NCBI RefSeq assembly: GCF_000518865.1
Contig: NZ_JAEK01000018.1
Location: 23,373-87,372, forward strand
Length of the DNA: 64,000 bases
DNA from: Bacillus sp. J37
GTDB taxonomy: Bacteria > Bacillota > Bacilli > Bacillales > Bacillaceae
Direction of reading: 5' to 3'
Made by a program: the position numbers and the translations under genes. Shown piece after piece: positions 1-8,857 of the stretch (position 1 is its first letter; every line of letters begins with the position of its first letter). The notes beneath the pieces were generated by a model. The model saw only the letters and a list, made by a program, of their open reading frames with translations, did not search any database and was not told the origin of the DNA.

Positions 1-864
1 CTTCAAGAGAACCTTAGTGAAGTAACAGTAAAGAGCCTGGAGAGAAAATATGATTCGGTTTCTTTACATACATTTGATAAAGAAGAAATTCGCAAGGCAT
101 ATCAATTGGCTATTTTAAAGGGCTTAAAAGAAGGGGCTCAGCCAAATCATCAAATGACCCCTGATACAATTGGATTGTTTTTAGGGTACTTAGTAAGTAA
201 ATTCATTGGAGAAAGAAACGTTCTCTCCATTTTAGATCCTGCTGTTGGAACAGGTAATTTACTAACAACGATCTTGAATTATGTAGCAATAGATAATACA
301 AATAGCTATGGTGTTGAAGTGGACGATTTACTTATTAGATTAGCCTATATTAATGCAAATCTCCAAAAGCATCCAACACACTTTTATAATCAGGACAGTT
401 TAGAAAGATTATTAATTGATCCTGTAGATGTAGTAGTTTGTGATCTGCCTGTCGGTTATTATCCAAATGATCTAGAGGCGAGCAGATACGAATTAAAGGC
501 GGATGAAGGACATTCGTATTCCCATCATTTATTAATTGAACAAAGCATAGATCATATTAAAGAGGACGGGTATCTTTTCTTTATTGTTCCAAATTCTTTG
601 TTTGAAACAAAGGAAGCCCCTAAATTAAATAAGTACTTAAAAGAAACAGCTATTATTCAAGGGTTTATTAAATTGCCATTATCTTTATTTAAAGATGAGA
701 GACATGGTAAAAGCATCTTAATTCTACAGAAAAAAGGTCCTAAAGCAAAAATGCCTAAACAAGCACTTCTTGCAGAACTGCCAAAGTTTTCGAATGTAGA
801 TGCAATGAATTCAATCATGAAACAGATGGATCAGTGGTTTAAGGATAATAAGGATAAAAAATGA
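1..864 (+). CDS. ytxK: Class I SAM-dependent methyltransferase, YtxK-like (5' end cut off by the window)
   Basis: The reading frame is open from base 1, so the true start lies upstream; 287 residues are visible of a family usually about 330 long. A TTG at 106 is only an internal codon. A SAM-binding motif I, LDPAVGTGN, sits near visible residues 78-86, and the position of the N6-adenine methyltransferase NPPY motif carries DLPVGY (near residue 145). The fold therefore looks like an adenine-type DNA methyltransferase with a changed catalytic tetrapeptide. No restriction or specificity gene is next to it. It lies directly before ackA, as ytxK does in Bacillus subtilis. Substrate unknown; the family call is firm. 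Confidence 0.85.
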   Translation, partial: LQENLSEVTVKSLERKYDSVSLHTFDKEEIRKAYQLAILKGLKEGAQPNHQMTPDTIGLFLGYLVSKFIGERNVLSILDPAVGTGNLLTTILNYVAIDNTNSYGVEVDDLLIRLAYINANLQKHPTHFYNQDSLERLLIDPVDVVVCDLPVGYYPNDLEASRYELKADEGHSYSHHLLIEQSIDHIKEDGYLFFIVPNSLFETKEAPKLNKYLKETAIIQGFIKLPLSLFKDERHGKSILILQKKGPKAKMPKQALLAELPKFSNVDAMNSIMKQMDQWFKDNKDKK

Positions 865-890
865 GGCTCATATTGAATGAGTCTCTTTTT
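863..890 (+). terminator. Intrinsic terminator after ytxK
   Basis: An 8-bp stem (863-870 with 878-885, one G-U pair) is followed at once by six T residues. It overlaps the ytxK stop codon and separates ytxK from ackA. Confidence 0.85.
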
Positions 891-982
891 TACGTGAAAG
901 AAACCGTATACTTTTTCTTCCTATAGAAACAGTACCACCACTTAATTTACCAGCCAAATTAATTGAATAATACAAATTTTAT

Positions 983-997
983 CTGTAACCGATTGCA
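983..997 (+). promoter_or_regulatory. Candidate CcpA cre site upstream of ackA
   Basis: CTGTAACCGATTGCA matches 14 of 15 positions of the cre consensus WTGNAANCGNWNNCW. Its centre is about 57 bp before the inferred transcription start near 1047, the geometry known for CcpA-activated acetate overflow genes (pta, ackA) in B. subtilis. The match is seen; the activating role is inferred from the family. Confidence 0.7.
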
Positions 998-1011
998 ATT
1001 TTATCAAGTCC

Positions 1012-1040
1012 TTGAAATGTCGAAAAGGCAGTGTTTAAAT
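1012..1040 (+). promoter_or_regulatory. Candidate SigA promoter of ackA
   Basis: TTGAAA (1012-1017), 17-bp spacer, TTAAAT (1035-1040). The -10 is poor (4 of 6), as expected for a promoter that needs an activator. It implies a leader of about 180 nt. The rest of the 865-1227 gap holds nothing else recognisable. Confidence 0.5.
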
Positions 1041-1227
1041 GGAAAAGGCAGATAATAATCAGAGACATTTTGTAGAGAATAAGAATGTTTAGAAAAAAGA
1101 CTAAAGGTACAATTTTTCGGAATAATTCTAACATGAATCACTTTCAATGATTTTTGTAATTTACTGATCGTTTTACATATTTTTTTTGTTGACGACAGTT
1201 GTTTAAAATGAAAAGGAGCGAAACTAG

Positions 1228-2415
1228 ATGGGTAAAATTATCGCAATCAATGCTGGTAGTTCGTCACTAAAATTCCAACTATTTGACATGCCAAGTGAAA
1301 AAGTTTTAACAAAAGGGTTAGTAGAAAGAATCGGTATCAACGACTCTGTTTTTAGCATTTCAGTTAATGATGAAAAACAAACAGAGGTTACAGACATTCC
1401 TGATCATGCTGTTGCTGTTAAAATTTTATTATCCAAATTAACGGATTTGGGAATTATACAATCCTTAGATGAAATTGATGGGATCGGTCACCGTGTTGTA
1501 CATGGTGGTGAAGTGTTTAATGACTCTGCTTTAATCACAGATGAAACACTTCAAAAGATTGAGGAGTTATCTGATTTAGCACCACTTCATAATCCTGCAA
1601 ATGTTGTTGGAATTAAAGCATTTAAAGAAGTATTACCAAATGTATGTGCAGTAGCTGTTTTTGACACAGCTTTCCATCAAACAATGCCGGAACAATCATT
1701 CCTATATAGCTTACCTTATGAATATTACGAAAAATACGGTATTCGTAAATACGGTTTCCATGGTACTTCACATAAATATGTATCCGAACGTGCTGCTGAA
1801 ATCTTAGGTAGACCAATTGAGCATCTTCGTTTAATCTCATGCCATCTTGGTAATGGGGCAAGTATTGCAGCTATTGAAGGTGGTAAATCAATTGATACTT
1901 CTATGGGCTTTACACCACTTGCAGGTGTTGCAATGGGAACACGTTCAGGGAATATCGATCCTGCGTTAATCCCATTCATCATGGAAAAAACAAATAAATC
2001 GGCTGATGAAGTACTGGATATCTTAAATAAGAAAAGTGGTATTTTAGGTATTTCAGGTTTATCAAGTGATTTGCGTGACATTCACAAAGCGGCTGAAGAA
2101 GGTAATGAAAGAGCGAAAACAGCTTTAGAAGTATTTGCTAGCAGAATTCATAAATACATTGGATCTTATGCTGCAAGAATGTCAGGTGTTGATGCTATTA
2201 TCTTTACGGCAGGAATTGGTGAGAACAGTCATGATATTCGTGCACGTGTATTAAAAGGCTTAGAGTTCATGGGTATTTATTGGGATCCTGCTCTAAATAT
2301 GGTTCATGGGGAAGAAGCATATATTAGCTACCCTCATTCTCCTGTAAAAGTATTAGTCATTCCTACGAATGAAGAAGTTATGATTGCACGTGATGTTGTA
2401 AGATTAGCTCAATAA
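1228..2415 (+). CDS. ackA: Acetate kinase
   Basis: Converts acetyl phosphate and ADP to acetate and ATP in overflow metabolism (partner of Pta); cytosolic. The 395-residue length is standard. The ASKHA-fold signatures are all visible: [13 protein letters not shown] at residues 7-19, [11 protein letters not shown] near 176, HLGNGAS near 207, the MGFTPLAG motif near 228 and GIGENS near 329. ATG start at 1228 follows AAAGGAG at 1212-1218. A single gene between two terminators, with a cre-like site upstream, so CcpA-dependent glucose activation is the likely control. Confidence 0.98.
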   Translation: MGKIIAINAGSSSLKFQLFDMPSEKVLTKGLVERIGINDSVFSISVNDEKQTEVTDIPDHAVAVKILLSKLTDLGIIQSLDEIDGIGHRVVHGGEVFNDSALITDETLQKIEELSDLAPLHNPANVVGIKAFKEVLPNVCAVAVFDTAFHQTMPEQSFLYSLPYEYYEKYGIRKYGFHGTSHKYVSERAAEILGRPIEHLRLISCHLGNGASIAAIEGGKSIDTSMGFTPLAGVAMGTRSGNIDPALIPFIMEKTNKSADEVLDILNKKSGILGISGLSSDLRDIHKAAEEGNERAKTALEVFASRIHKYIGSYAARMSGVDAIIFTAGIGENSHDIRARVLKGLEFMGIYWDPALNMVHGEEAYISYPHSPVKVLVIPTNEEVMIARDVVRLAQ

Positions 2416-2426
2416 TTGTGATTAAA

Positions 2427-2450
2427 GGCAACCGTAAAGGTTGTCTTTTT
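2427..2450 (+). terminator. Intrinsic terminator after ackA
   Basis: A 7-bp stem (2427-2433 with 2439-2445, one G-U) followed by a T run. Confidence 0.85.
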
Positions 2451-2455
2451 TATAA

Positions 2456-2500
2456 TAAAAAAGGGCATATGTTTAATATAGTTCCAACACATGCCCATTT
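2456..2500 (-). terminator. Terminator for the small minus-strand gene
   Basis: GGGCAT...ATGCCC arms (2463-2468 and 2491-2496, extendable past a bulge) are followed on the minus strand by T-rich sequence (2456-2462). It converges with the ackA terminator. Confidence 0.65.
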
Positions 2501-2539
2501 ATAAAAATAAACAGATCTTAAATTCTTTTCTTTTGACCA

Positions 2540-2689
2540 TTAATACTTTACACCTACAAATTTTAGTTTATTGTTTTCGTTTCCTCTTTCTACAATGACT
2601 TTTTTTACTTGAGCGATGGCATCAATCATCCCGTTTGCTTTGATCACAATTTCATCGGATCCGATGGTAAAGATAAATTGTTTCTTCAT
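2540..2689 (-). CDS. Small conserved-looking protein, 49 residues, function unknown
   Basis: I do not recognise the family. The frame is open further upstream (to 2824), but AAAGGAG lies 10 nt before the ATG at 2689, so the 49-residue form is chosen. It starts MKKQFIFTIGSDEIVIKA, alternates short beta-like stretches with an amphipathic helix (residues 19-33, MIDAIAQVKKVIVER) and ends in KLKFVGVKY. No signal peptide or membrane segment. It stands alone between ackA and an EcsC-family gene, with its own terminator. A good ribosome site and terminator support a real gene; the role is open. Confidence 0.6.
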   Translation of the reverse strand: MKKQFIFTIGSDEIVIKANGMIDAIAQVKKVIVERGNENNKLKFVGVKY

Positions 2690-2930
2690 AAACAAAACAC
2701 TCCTTTCAAATGATAACTTGAGAACATGATAAGATAGAACAACAGCTCTTTCCAGTTGATTGTCAGGTTTTGTTCCTTGTTTTTCTTGTCGAATATAGTG
2801 AGTCTGTAACAAAATCTTCATCATTGGAAATGAACAATGACATTTCTATGACAAAGCAGATATATGTTATGATAAAACTAATTAATTCACTAAAAAATAC
2901 CTTTTATGCTTTGAATAAGGAGACATGTGG

Positions 2931-3773
2931 ATGAATGAATTAGAACGTGAAATGGAAATTTTAGAGGAAATAAAAGCGTGGGAACATGAATTGCAAAATG
3001 ATAACCGAACAGATTTTCAGCGTACTTTTAGCCGATGGTTGGACCGGAAAATGGATGAAATTCCAGATCGAATGAAGAAGCTATTTTATGAAAAAGTAGA
3101 TGCAAGTCTGTTTAATTTACATTCTGTTATACAAAATTCTTTTATCCAGCAGGATGCGAAGAAACAAATCATCTTATCTGCAAGAGCTTTAAATGAAAAC
3201 ATAATAGAAATTAGTGATTTGCACTTTCTCTCTGTTGACCAACTTCATTATTTAGCGGATTTACAAACTTCCAAGCACCGTCTATATTCATTTTTACAAG
3301 GAGGTATGACAGGAACTGGAGGAGTCCTCCTGATTGGTGCTGATCTTCCCTTGCAGACAATATTGAATTTACGCTCTATTCAAATGATTTCAATGTGTTA
3401 TGGATATGAGATTAATAATCCTTATGAAATGATGACATCTTTAAAGGTTTACCATGCTGCATTAATGCCAAAACATCTACAGTATAGTCAATGGAAAGAA
3501 TTAATAGGAGAAATTGATTCAGAAGATCGTATGGGCTATTTTTATTCAGGCAATGAGGACTTAGCGGATGTGAAAAGTGTAGAATTTTTATTAAAGCAAA
3601 TCGCAAAGCTTTCGGTTGTATCATTGTTTAAACGTAAATTAGTTGCCGGTTTACCGGTTGTGAGTATGATGGTAGGCGCAACCAGTAATTATCATGCTAC
3701 ACGGCAAATTACTGAATTTGCCAATAAATTTTATCAATACAGATTAATTACCGAAACTGAAACAACACAATAA
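2931..3773 (+). CDS. EcsC family protein
   Basis: Similar to the EcsC protein family, named after the third gene of the B. subtilis ecs locus, whose members have no settled biochemical activity. The diagnostic block is the glycine-rich GGMTGTGGVLLIGADLP near residues 122-138 followed by a helix and YGYEINNPYE. An N-terminal charged helical region precedes it. ATG at 2931 (280 residues) is preferred over ATG at 2925, because AAGGAG at 2917-2922 is 8 nt from the former and only 2 nt from the latter. It is 16 bp from moaB and probably co-transcribed with it. No relation of function to moaB is evident. Confidence 0.85.
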   Translation: MNELEREMEILEEIKAWEHELQNDNRTDFQRTFSRWLDRKMDEIPDRMKKLFYEKVDASLFNLHSVIQNSFIQQDAKKQIILSARALNENIIEISDLHFLSVDQLHYLADLQTSKHRLYSFLQGGMTGTGGVLLIGADLPLQTILNLRSIQMISMCYGYEINNPYEMMTSLKVYHAALMPKHLQYSQWKELIGEIDSEDRMGYFYSGNEDLADVKSVEFLLKQIAKLSVVSLFKRKLVAGLPVVSMMVGATSNYHATRQITEFANKFYQYRLITETETTQ

Positions 3774-3789
3774 AGTATTGGAGGAAAGT

Positions 3790-4302
3790 ATGAGTACGTT
3801 TGAACATAAGCAGGAAGCTCCTGATCAAGTTAGATGTAAAGTAATAACAGTTAGTGATACAAGAGATAAAGATAGTGACAAAAGTGGTCAGCTCATAAAG
3901 CGTTTTTTAGAAGATCAAGGACATATGGTGATGGATTATGAAATAGTCCATGATGAAAAAACACTTATTCGAAGTGCTATTTTAAAGGGGTGTGAAGCAC
4001 AAGAAGTTGATGTTGTCCTAACAAATGGCGGAACAGGTATCGCCAAAAGGGATGTGACAATTGAGGCGGTCGAATCATTGATTGAAAAAGAAATTCCTGG
4101 CTTTGGTGAGATTTTTAGAATGCTGAGCTATCGAGATGATATAGGATCTGCCGCTATATTAAGTAGAGCAATTGCTGGAGTGTCCATGGATACAGCCGTA
4201 TTTGCCATGCCGGGATCTTCAGGGGCTGTCAAACTAGCAATGGAAAAGCTCATTTTACCTGAGTTAGGACATATCGTAAGAGAAATTCAAAAGGATCTGT
4301 AA
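3790..4302 (+). CDS. moaB: Molybdenum cofactor biosynthesis protein MoaB (MogA/MoaB family)
   Basis: Binds or adenylylates molybdopterin in molybdenum cofactor synthesis; in Bacillus the exact division of work between MoaB and MogA-type proteins is not fully settled. The MPT-binding motif TNGGTGIAKRDVT is at about residues 77-89 and MPGSSGAV near 139. The ATG at 3790 (170 residues) is 5 nt after GGAGG; the frame could start earlier at TTG 3778, but that codon precedes the ribosome site. No other moa gene is in the window. Followed by a terminator. Confidence 0.93.
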   Translation: MSTFEHKQEAPDQVRCKVITVSDTRDKDSDKSGQLIKRFLEDQGHMVMDYEIVHDEKTLIRSAILKGCEAQEVDVVLTNGGTGIAKRDVTIEAVESLIEKEIPGFGEIFRMLSYRDDIGSAAILSRAIAGVSMDTAVFAMPGSSGAVKLAMEKLILPELGHIVREIQKDL

Positions 4303-4303
4303 A

Positions 4304-4332
4304 AGAAGGTTGTCAACACAGCCTTCTTTTCT
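4304..4332 (+). terminator. Intrinsic terminator after moaB
   Basis: A 10-bp stem, AGAAGG... with ...CCTTCT arms and one G-U pair, followed by TTTTCTT. Confidence 0.85.
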
Positions 4333-4422
4333 TATACATTTGAATTTGCTATAGAAAGCTGAACTTCGTCATTCATTATGTATTTTAGCATTTGAGATAT
4401 GTTGTGCTGTTCGAAACCAAAT

Positions 4423-4689
4423 TCATAAATCATTGATAATAGAAGCGAGCTCGGAAATTTCATCATTTAATTCACAGGATCGATTAAAATCCTCTTCGAT
4501 GTTCAATGCTTCCTGCTTTTTATTTATTTCAGCCTCAAGCTCCCCGTTTCGATCTGGAATACTCCCTCGAATTGTTTCCCATTCGGTTAATATTTTATTT
4601 TGAGTCTGAAGGTTATAGTGCGTCCATGATTTTGTTAAGTAGGGGACCTTTATTTTAAGTCTATGATCATAGGCAAAGTAATCGCTCAC
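4423..4689 (-). CDS. Hypothetical small protein, 88 residues
   Basis: Not recognised. GTG start at 4689 with GGAGG 8 nt upstream. Residues 1-40 are mixed (DYFAYDHRLKIKVPYL, then a WTHYNLQTQN stretch); residues 45-88 are rich in Glu, Lys and Asn with heptad-like spacing, suggesting a helical or coiled tail. No membrane segment. Divergent from argG and convergent with moaB. The good ribosome site argues for a real gene; no function can be given. Confidence 0.65.
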   Translation of the reverse strand: MSDYFAYDHRLKIKVPYLTKSWTHYNLQTQNKILTEWETIRGSIPDRNGELEAEINKKQEALNIEEDFNRSCELNDEISELASIINDL

Positions 4690-4788
4690 TTAATCTTCCT
4701 CCAATCTGCTCTATCCTTATTTTACAATACCTCCAATCATTCATCTACCATCACAAAAAGGAGAAAAATGAATAAAATATGATTAAAT

Positions 4789-4803
4789 TTAATTTTTATA
4801 CAA
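4789..4803 (-). promoter_or_regulatory. Candidate distal ARG box (ArgR/AhrC operator) of argGH
   Basis: The minus strand reads TTGTATAAAAATTAA; its core TGTATAAAAATTAA matches 12 of 14 bases of the Bacillus ARG box core TGAATAAAAATTCA. An identical 15-mer recurs at 4900-4914. The two boxes flank the putative promoter, the layout of arginine-dependent repression. Confidence 0.65.
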
Positions 4804-4832
4804 AGATTCTGCAAAAATATACAATTTTTCTA

Positions 4833-4862
4833 TTGACGAAATAGGGAAACAGTTGGTAAAGT
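4833..4862 (+). promoter_or_regulatory. Candidate SigA promoter of argGH
   Basis: TTGACG (4833-4838), 18-bp spacer, TAAAGT (4857-4862). It lies between the two ARG-box copies. The -35 is near consensus, the -10 weak. Confidence 0.5.
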
Positions 4863-4899
4863 GGTACCTATACAAGAGATGTATTTTTATAAACACATA

Positions 4900-4914
4900 T
4901 TAATTTTTATACAA
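4900..4914 (-). promoter_or_regulatory. Candidate proximal ARG box of argGH
   Basis: Exact copy of the 15-mer at 4789-4803, here 19 bp before the argG start and downstream of the putative -10. A third, shorter ATTTTTATA element is at 4883-4891. Confidence 0.65.
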
Positions 4915-4932
4915 CCGAGGAGGAACAAATAG

Positions 4933-6132
4933 ATGAAAAAGGTAGTTTTAGCATATTCCGGGGGTTTAGATACCTCTGTTGCAATTAAATGGTTACAAGA
5001 ACAAGGTTATGATGTTGTTGCGGCATGTCTTGATGTAGGTGAAGGTAAAGATACTGCATTCGTTCAGCAAAAAGCTCTACAAGTAGGTGCAGTTGAATCA
5101 TACATGATTGACGCTAAAGAAGAATTTGCAAATGACTTCGCGTTAGTGGCACTACAAGCACATACATTATATGAAGGAAAATATCCATTAGTTTCTGCAC
5201 TATCACGTCCATTAATCGCAAAGAAGCTTGTGGAAATCGCTGAGAAAGAAAACGCAGTTGCAGTTGCTCATGGTTGTACTGGAAAAGGAAACGACCAAGT
5301 ACGTTTTGAAGTTTCAATTAAAGCTTTAAATCCGGAACTTGAAGTACTTGCTCCAGTTCGAGAATGGGGTTGGTCACGTGAGGAAGAAATTGAATATGCT
5401 TCTAAGCACGGTATTCCGATTCCGATCAATTTAGATAGCCCATATTCAATCGACCAAAACCTGTGGGGAAGAAGTAATGAGTGTGGTATTTTAGAAGATC
5501 CATGGGCTGCGCCGCCAGAAGGAGCATACGATTTAACAACACCTTTAGAAAAAACTCCTGATCAAGCGGAAATGATTGAAATTGACTTTGAACAAGGTGT
5601 TCCAGTTAAGATCAATGGTAAGGCATATCCTTTACATGAGCTTATTTTAACATTAAATGAAATTGCCGGTAAGCATGGTGTTGGACGTATTGACCATGTT
5701 GAAAACAGACTTGTCGGTATTAAATCACGTGAAGTTTACGAATGTCCGGGTGCAATGACGTTAATTAAAGCACATAAAGAACTTGAAGATTTAACACTTG
5801 TAAAAGAAGTTGCTCACTTTAAACCAGTTATTGAGCAAAAACTTGCTGAGCTTATCTATAACGGTTTATGGTTCTCACCATTAAAACCTGCCCTGCATGC
5901 ATTCTTAAAAGAAACGCAAAAATATGTTACTGGTACAGTTAGAGTAAAATTATTTAAAGGTCATGCAATTGTAGAAGGAAGAAAATCAGAGTATTCTCTC
6001 TATGATGAAAAGCTTGCAACATATACAAAAGATGATGCATTCGATCACAATGCAGCAATCGGATTTATTGAACTATTCGGATTACCAACAAAAGTTAACA
6101 GCATGGTGAAAAACAAGAAGGTGGAAGTATGA
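4933..6132 (+). CDS. argG: Argininosuccinate synthase
   Basis: ATP-dependent condensation of citrulline and aspartate to argininosuccinate, the seventh step of arginine synthesis; cytosolic tetramer. 399 residues, normal length. The PP-loop [11 protein letters not shown] is at residues 8-18, and the substrate-binding [13 protein letters not shown] is near 116-128. ATG at 4933 follows GAGGAGGA. It overlaps argH by 4 bp (ATGA at 6129-6132), so the two are translationally coupled. Arginine repression is likely through the two ARG boxes upstream. Confidence 0.98.
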   Translation: MKKVVLAYSGGLDTSVAIKWLQEQGYDVVAACLDVGEGKDTAFVQQKALQVGAVESYMIDAKEEFANDFALVALQAHTLYEGKYPLVSALSRPLIAKKLVEIAEKENAVAVAHGCTGKGNDQVRFEVSIKALNPELEVLAPVREWGWSREEEIEYASKHGIPIPINLDSPYSIDQNLWGRSNECGILEDPWAAPPEGAYDLTTPLEKTPDQAEMIEIDFEQGVPVKINGKAYPLHELILTLNEIAGKHGVGRIDHVENRLVGIKSREVYECPGAMTLIKAHKELEDLTLVKEVAHFKPVIEQKLAELIYNGLWFSPLKPALHAFLKETQKYVTGTVRVKLFKGHAIVEGRKSEYSLYDEKLATYTKDDAFDHNAAIGFIELFGLPTKVNSMVKNKKVEV

Positions 6133-7502
6133 AAAAGCTTTGGGGTGGACGCTTCCAAAAAACCCCTGAACAATGGGTGGATGAGTTCGGAGCATCCATC
6201 CATTTTGATCAGGAATTAGTTGAGGAAGACATCACTGGCAGTCTTGCACATGTTGATATGTTAGGCAAGTGTGGGATTATCAGCAAAGAAGAAGCAGAGC
6301 AGATTACAATTGGCTTAACAACTCTATTAGAAAAAGCCAAAAAGAACGAGCTTACTTTTTCCGTTAACTATGAAGATATTCATCTAAATATTGAAAAAAT
6401 GTTAATTGATGAAATCGGTCCTGTTGGAGGAAAACTACATACAGGTAGAAGCCGTAATGATCAGGTTGCAACTGATATGCATTTATATTTACGTAAGCAT
6501 GTTGCAATGGTCGTTGAGCTTATTGAGGGTCTTCAAAAATCCCTGATTGAAAAGGCGGAAGAAAATGTAGAAACAATTCTGCCTGGTTATACACACCTTC
6601 AAAGAGCACAGCCAATCTCATTTGCCCATCATTTAATGGCTTATTTTTGGATGTTGGACCGTGATAAGCAAAGATTTACAGAATCCTTAAAGCGGATTAA
6701 TATATCCCCATTAGGAAGTGCTGCGCTTGCAGGGACTACATTTCCTATAGACCGTGAATATACAGCACAAAAGCTTGATTTTGACGGTATTTATGAAAAT
6801 AGTCTTGATGGTGTTAGTGATCGTGACTTTATCATTGAATTTCTAAGCAACAGCTCTCTTATGATGATGCATTTATCTCGTTTTTGTGAAGAAATCATTT
6901 TGTGGTGCTCTCAGGAATTCCAATTTATTGAGCTTGATGATACGTATGCTACCGGAAGCAGTATCATGCCGCAAAAGAAAAATCCTGATATGGCAGAGTT
7001 AATTAGAGGGAAAACAGGAAGAGTCTACGGTAATTTAATGTCTCTATTAACGATTCTAAAGGGACTTCCGCTTGCTTACAACAAAGATCTTCAAGAAGAT
7101 AAAGAAGGTATGTTTGATACAGTTAAAACAATTGAAGGCAGCTTACAAATCTTTATCGGAATGGTTGATACATTAAAAGTGAATAAAGAAAAAATGGAAA
7201 AGGCAACTTCAGAAGATTTCTCAAATGCAACTGAATTAGCAGACTACCTTTCAACAAAGGGAATGCCATTTAGAGAAGCACATGAAGTCGTTGGAACGTT
7301 GGTTTATCAATGTATCCAGTCAGGAATTTATTTGAAGGATCTGCCGTTTGAAGACTATCAAAAAGTGTCAAATCTTTTTGAAGAGGATATTTATGAGATG
7401 ATCAATCCTTATGAAGCTGTACGAAAAAGAATGAGTGCTGGTGGGACTGGCTTTGAAGTTGTAAAGAAAGCACTTGGAAAAGCAAAAGCAACACTATCTT
7501 AA
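6129..7502 (+). CDS. argH: Argininosuccinate lyase
   Basis: Splits argininosuccinate into arginine and fumarate, the last step of arginine synthesis. 457 residues, normal for the fumarase/aspartase superfamily. Visible are HTGRSRNDQ near residue 109 and the superfamily signature [12 protein letters not shown] near 280. The start overlaps the argG stop; the ribosome site GAAGGTGG lies inside the end of argG. A 16-bp hairpin follows at 7518-7568. Confidence 0.98.
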   Translation: MKKLWGGRFQKTPEQWVDEFGASIHFDQELVEEDITGSLAHVDMLGKCGIISKEEAEQITIGLTTLLEKAKKNELTFSVNYEDIHLNIEKMLIDEIGPVGGKLHTGRSRNDQVATDMHLYLRKHVAMVVELIEGLQKSLIEKAEENVETILPGYTHLQRAQPISFAHHLMAYFWMLDRDKQRFTESLKRINISPLGSAALAGTTFPIDREYTAQKLDFDGIYENSLDGVSDRDFIIEFLSNSSLMMMHLSRFCEEIILWCSQEFQFIELDDTYATGSSIMPQKKNPDMAELIRGKTGRVYGNLMSLLTILKGLPLAYNKDLQEDKEGMFDTVKTIEGSLQIFIGMVDTLKVNKEKMEKATSEDFSNATELADYLSTKGMPFREAHEVVGTLVYQCIQSGIYLKDLPFEDYQKVSNLFEEDIYEMINPYEAVRKRMSAGGTGFEVVKKALGKAKATLS

Positions 7503-7517
7503 TAAAATCATCGTATA

Positions 7518-7568
7518 AGCTCTTTATTTTCAGAGACACTAATGTTCGTATACTGAAAATAAGGAGCT
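7518..7568 (+). promoter_or_regulatory. Long hairpin after argH that contains the next gene's Shine-Dalgarno
   Basis: Arms 7518-7533 and 7553-7568 pair over 16 bp with a single G-U. The right arm contains AAGGAG, the ribosome site of the 53-codon frame at 7577. The sequence after the stem (TGTTTTAGTTT) is only a weak U-tract, so it may be the argGH terminator, a Shine-Dalgarno-masking element, or both. Confidence 0.6.
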
Positions 7569-7576
7569 GTTTTAGT

Positions 7577-7738
7577 TTGAAAGAGAAACGAGTAACTAGA
7601 CAAACCTATTATTATGACCACTTGGGTGAACAAGAAACAATGCAACAACTAACAGATTCCTATTCAAGTGGAGTTGTTGAACAACAATATGATCCAAATT
7701 TTCTCCAAGAGCATTTTAGATTAAGAAGAGATTCATAA
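7577..7738 (+). CDS. Small hydrophilic protein, 53 residues, function unknown
   Basis: A short frame with TTG start, AAGGAG 10 nt upstream, and a strong terminator 9 nt after its stop. The protein begins MKEKRVTRQTYYYDHLGEQE and is rich in Gln, Tyr and charged residues, with no membrane segment or cysteines. I do not recognise it. Its position between argH and a YtkK-like SDR gene is where B. subtilis also carries a small uncharacterised gene, but that is from memory and gives no function. The ribosome site, terminator and composition suggest it is real. Confidence 0.55.
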   Translation: MKEKRVTRQTYYYDHLGEQETMQQLTDSYSSGVVEQQYDPNFLQEHFRLRRDS

Positions 7739-7746
7739 AGAAAACT

Positions 7747-7777
7747 GCTGGCTTACTTTTTTAGTCAGCTTTTTTTG
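7747..7777 (+). terminator. Intrinsic terminator after the 53-residue gene
   Basis: GCTGGCT (7747-7753) pairs with AGTCAGC (7763-7769), followed by seven T residues. Confidence 0.85.
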
Positions 7778-7962
7778 CCTTCAATTTCCCCATAATTAAA
7801 TTTCCAAAATGAGCAATAAAAATAGAAACAATTTATATTTTCGTTTATTGTTATAATAACACCTTATATGAATATAAACGTAATGAATGAAGGAATATTC
7901 ATGAAGCGGATCAAATAAAGATGTATAGAATAAGACAAGCTTTATGGGGAGGAAATGATATC

Positions 7963-8730
7963 GTGAGACATGCCCTTATTACTGCAGGATCAAAAGGGTT
8001 AGGAAAGAAAGTGACAGAAGAATTTTTGAAAAAGGGTTATTCCGTCACTGTCAATTACCGAAATGATATAGAAGCAGTAAATGAGTTCAAAGGGAATTAC
8101 TCTCATCTTCTTGATCGTATTTTATTTGTTCAAGGTGATGTTACAAAGAAAGCAGATTTATCAAATATGATCGATGTATCACTTGAACGTTTTGGAAGAC
8201 TAGATTGTTTAATAAATAATGCAGGTCCTTATATATTTGAAAGAAAAAAGCTTGCCGATTATACTGATGATGAATGGTATCAAATGATCGAAGGGAATTT
8301 AAGCTCTGTTTTTCATTTATTTAAAAAGGTTGTTCCCATCATGAGAAAACAAAAGTATGGAAGAATTGTTACATATGGTTTCCAAGGCGCTGAATCTTCA
8401 CCAGGTTGGCTGCATCGCTCTGCTTATAGTGCAGCAAAGGTGGGATTAGTTTCTTTAACAAAATCAATTAGTATCGAAGAAGCTGAACATGGAATTACGG
8501 CCAATATGATTTGTCCTGGTAATATAATTGGAGAAATGAAAGAAGCAACGATCGAACATTCGAGAAAAATAAGTGAAAGTCAATCAAAAACACCGATCGG
8601 ACGGTCAGGAACTGGAGAAGATATTGCAAGAACTGTGGCTTTTATTTGTGATGAAAATTCAGATTTGATCACCGGGTCAATTATTGAAGTGACTGGCGGA
8701 GCAAACGTCATCCATCGATTCCACTTGTAA
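7963..8730 (+). CDS. Short-chain dehydrogenase/reductase, FabG-like (YtkK-like)
   Basis: An NAD(P)-dependent Rossmann oxidoreductase; substrate unknown. The GTG at 7963 gives 255 residues, the usual SDR length, and lies 9 nt after GGGGAGGA; the upstream ATG at 7921 would add 14 residues ahead of the ribosome site. Cofactor motif TAGSKGLG (residues 7-14), LINNAG near 86, and the catalytic YSAAK near 155 preceded by a serine-rich strand are all present. It precedes ytkL as ytkK does in B. subtilis, so the orthology is likely though the symbol is not certain. Confidence 0.85.
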   Translation: MRHALITAGSKGLGKKVTEEFLKKGYSVTVNYRNDIEAVNEFKGNYSHLLDRILFVQGDVTKKADLSNMIDVSLERFGRLDCLINNAGPYIFERKKLADYTDDEWYQMIEGNLSSVFHLFKKVVPIMRKQKYGRIVTYGFQGAESSPGWLHRSAYSAAKVGLVSLTKSISIEEAEHGITANMICPGNIIGEMKEATIEHSRKISESQSKTPIGRSGTGEDIARTVAFICDENSDLITGSIIEVTGGANVIHRFHL

Positions 8731-8857
8731 TAGTGGTAAGAGGAGAGAGAAGGTTTAAACGATAGCGGATAGTGGGTAAAATTTTATAAGGTTGATATAG
8801 GAATAGATACGTTCCTTTGATATATCAAGTTACATTACAAAGAAAGCGGTGAATAGA

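Noticed and set aside
1725..2081. 118-codon minus-strand frame inside ackA
   Set aside because: Wholly antisense to a strongly conserved gene, with no ribosome site; a shadow frame.
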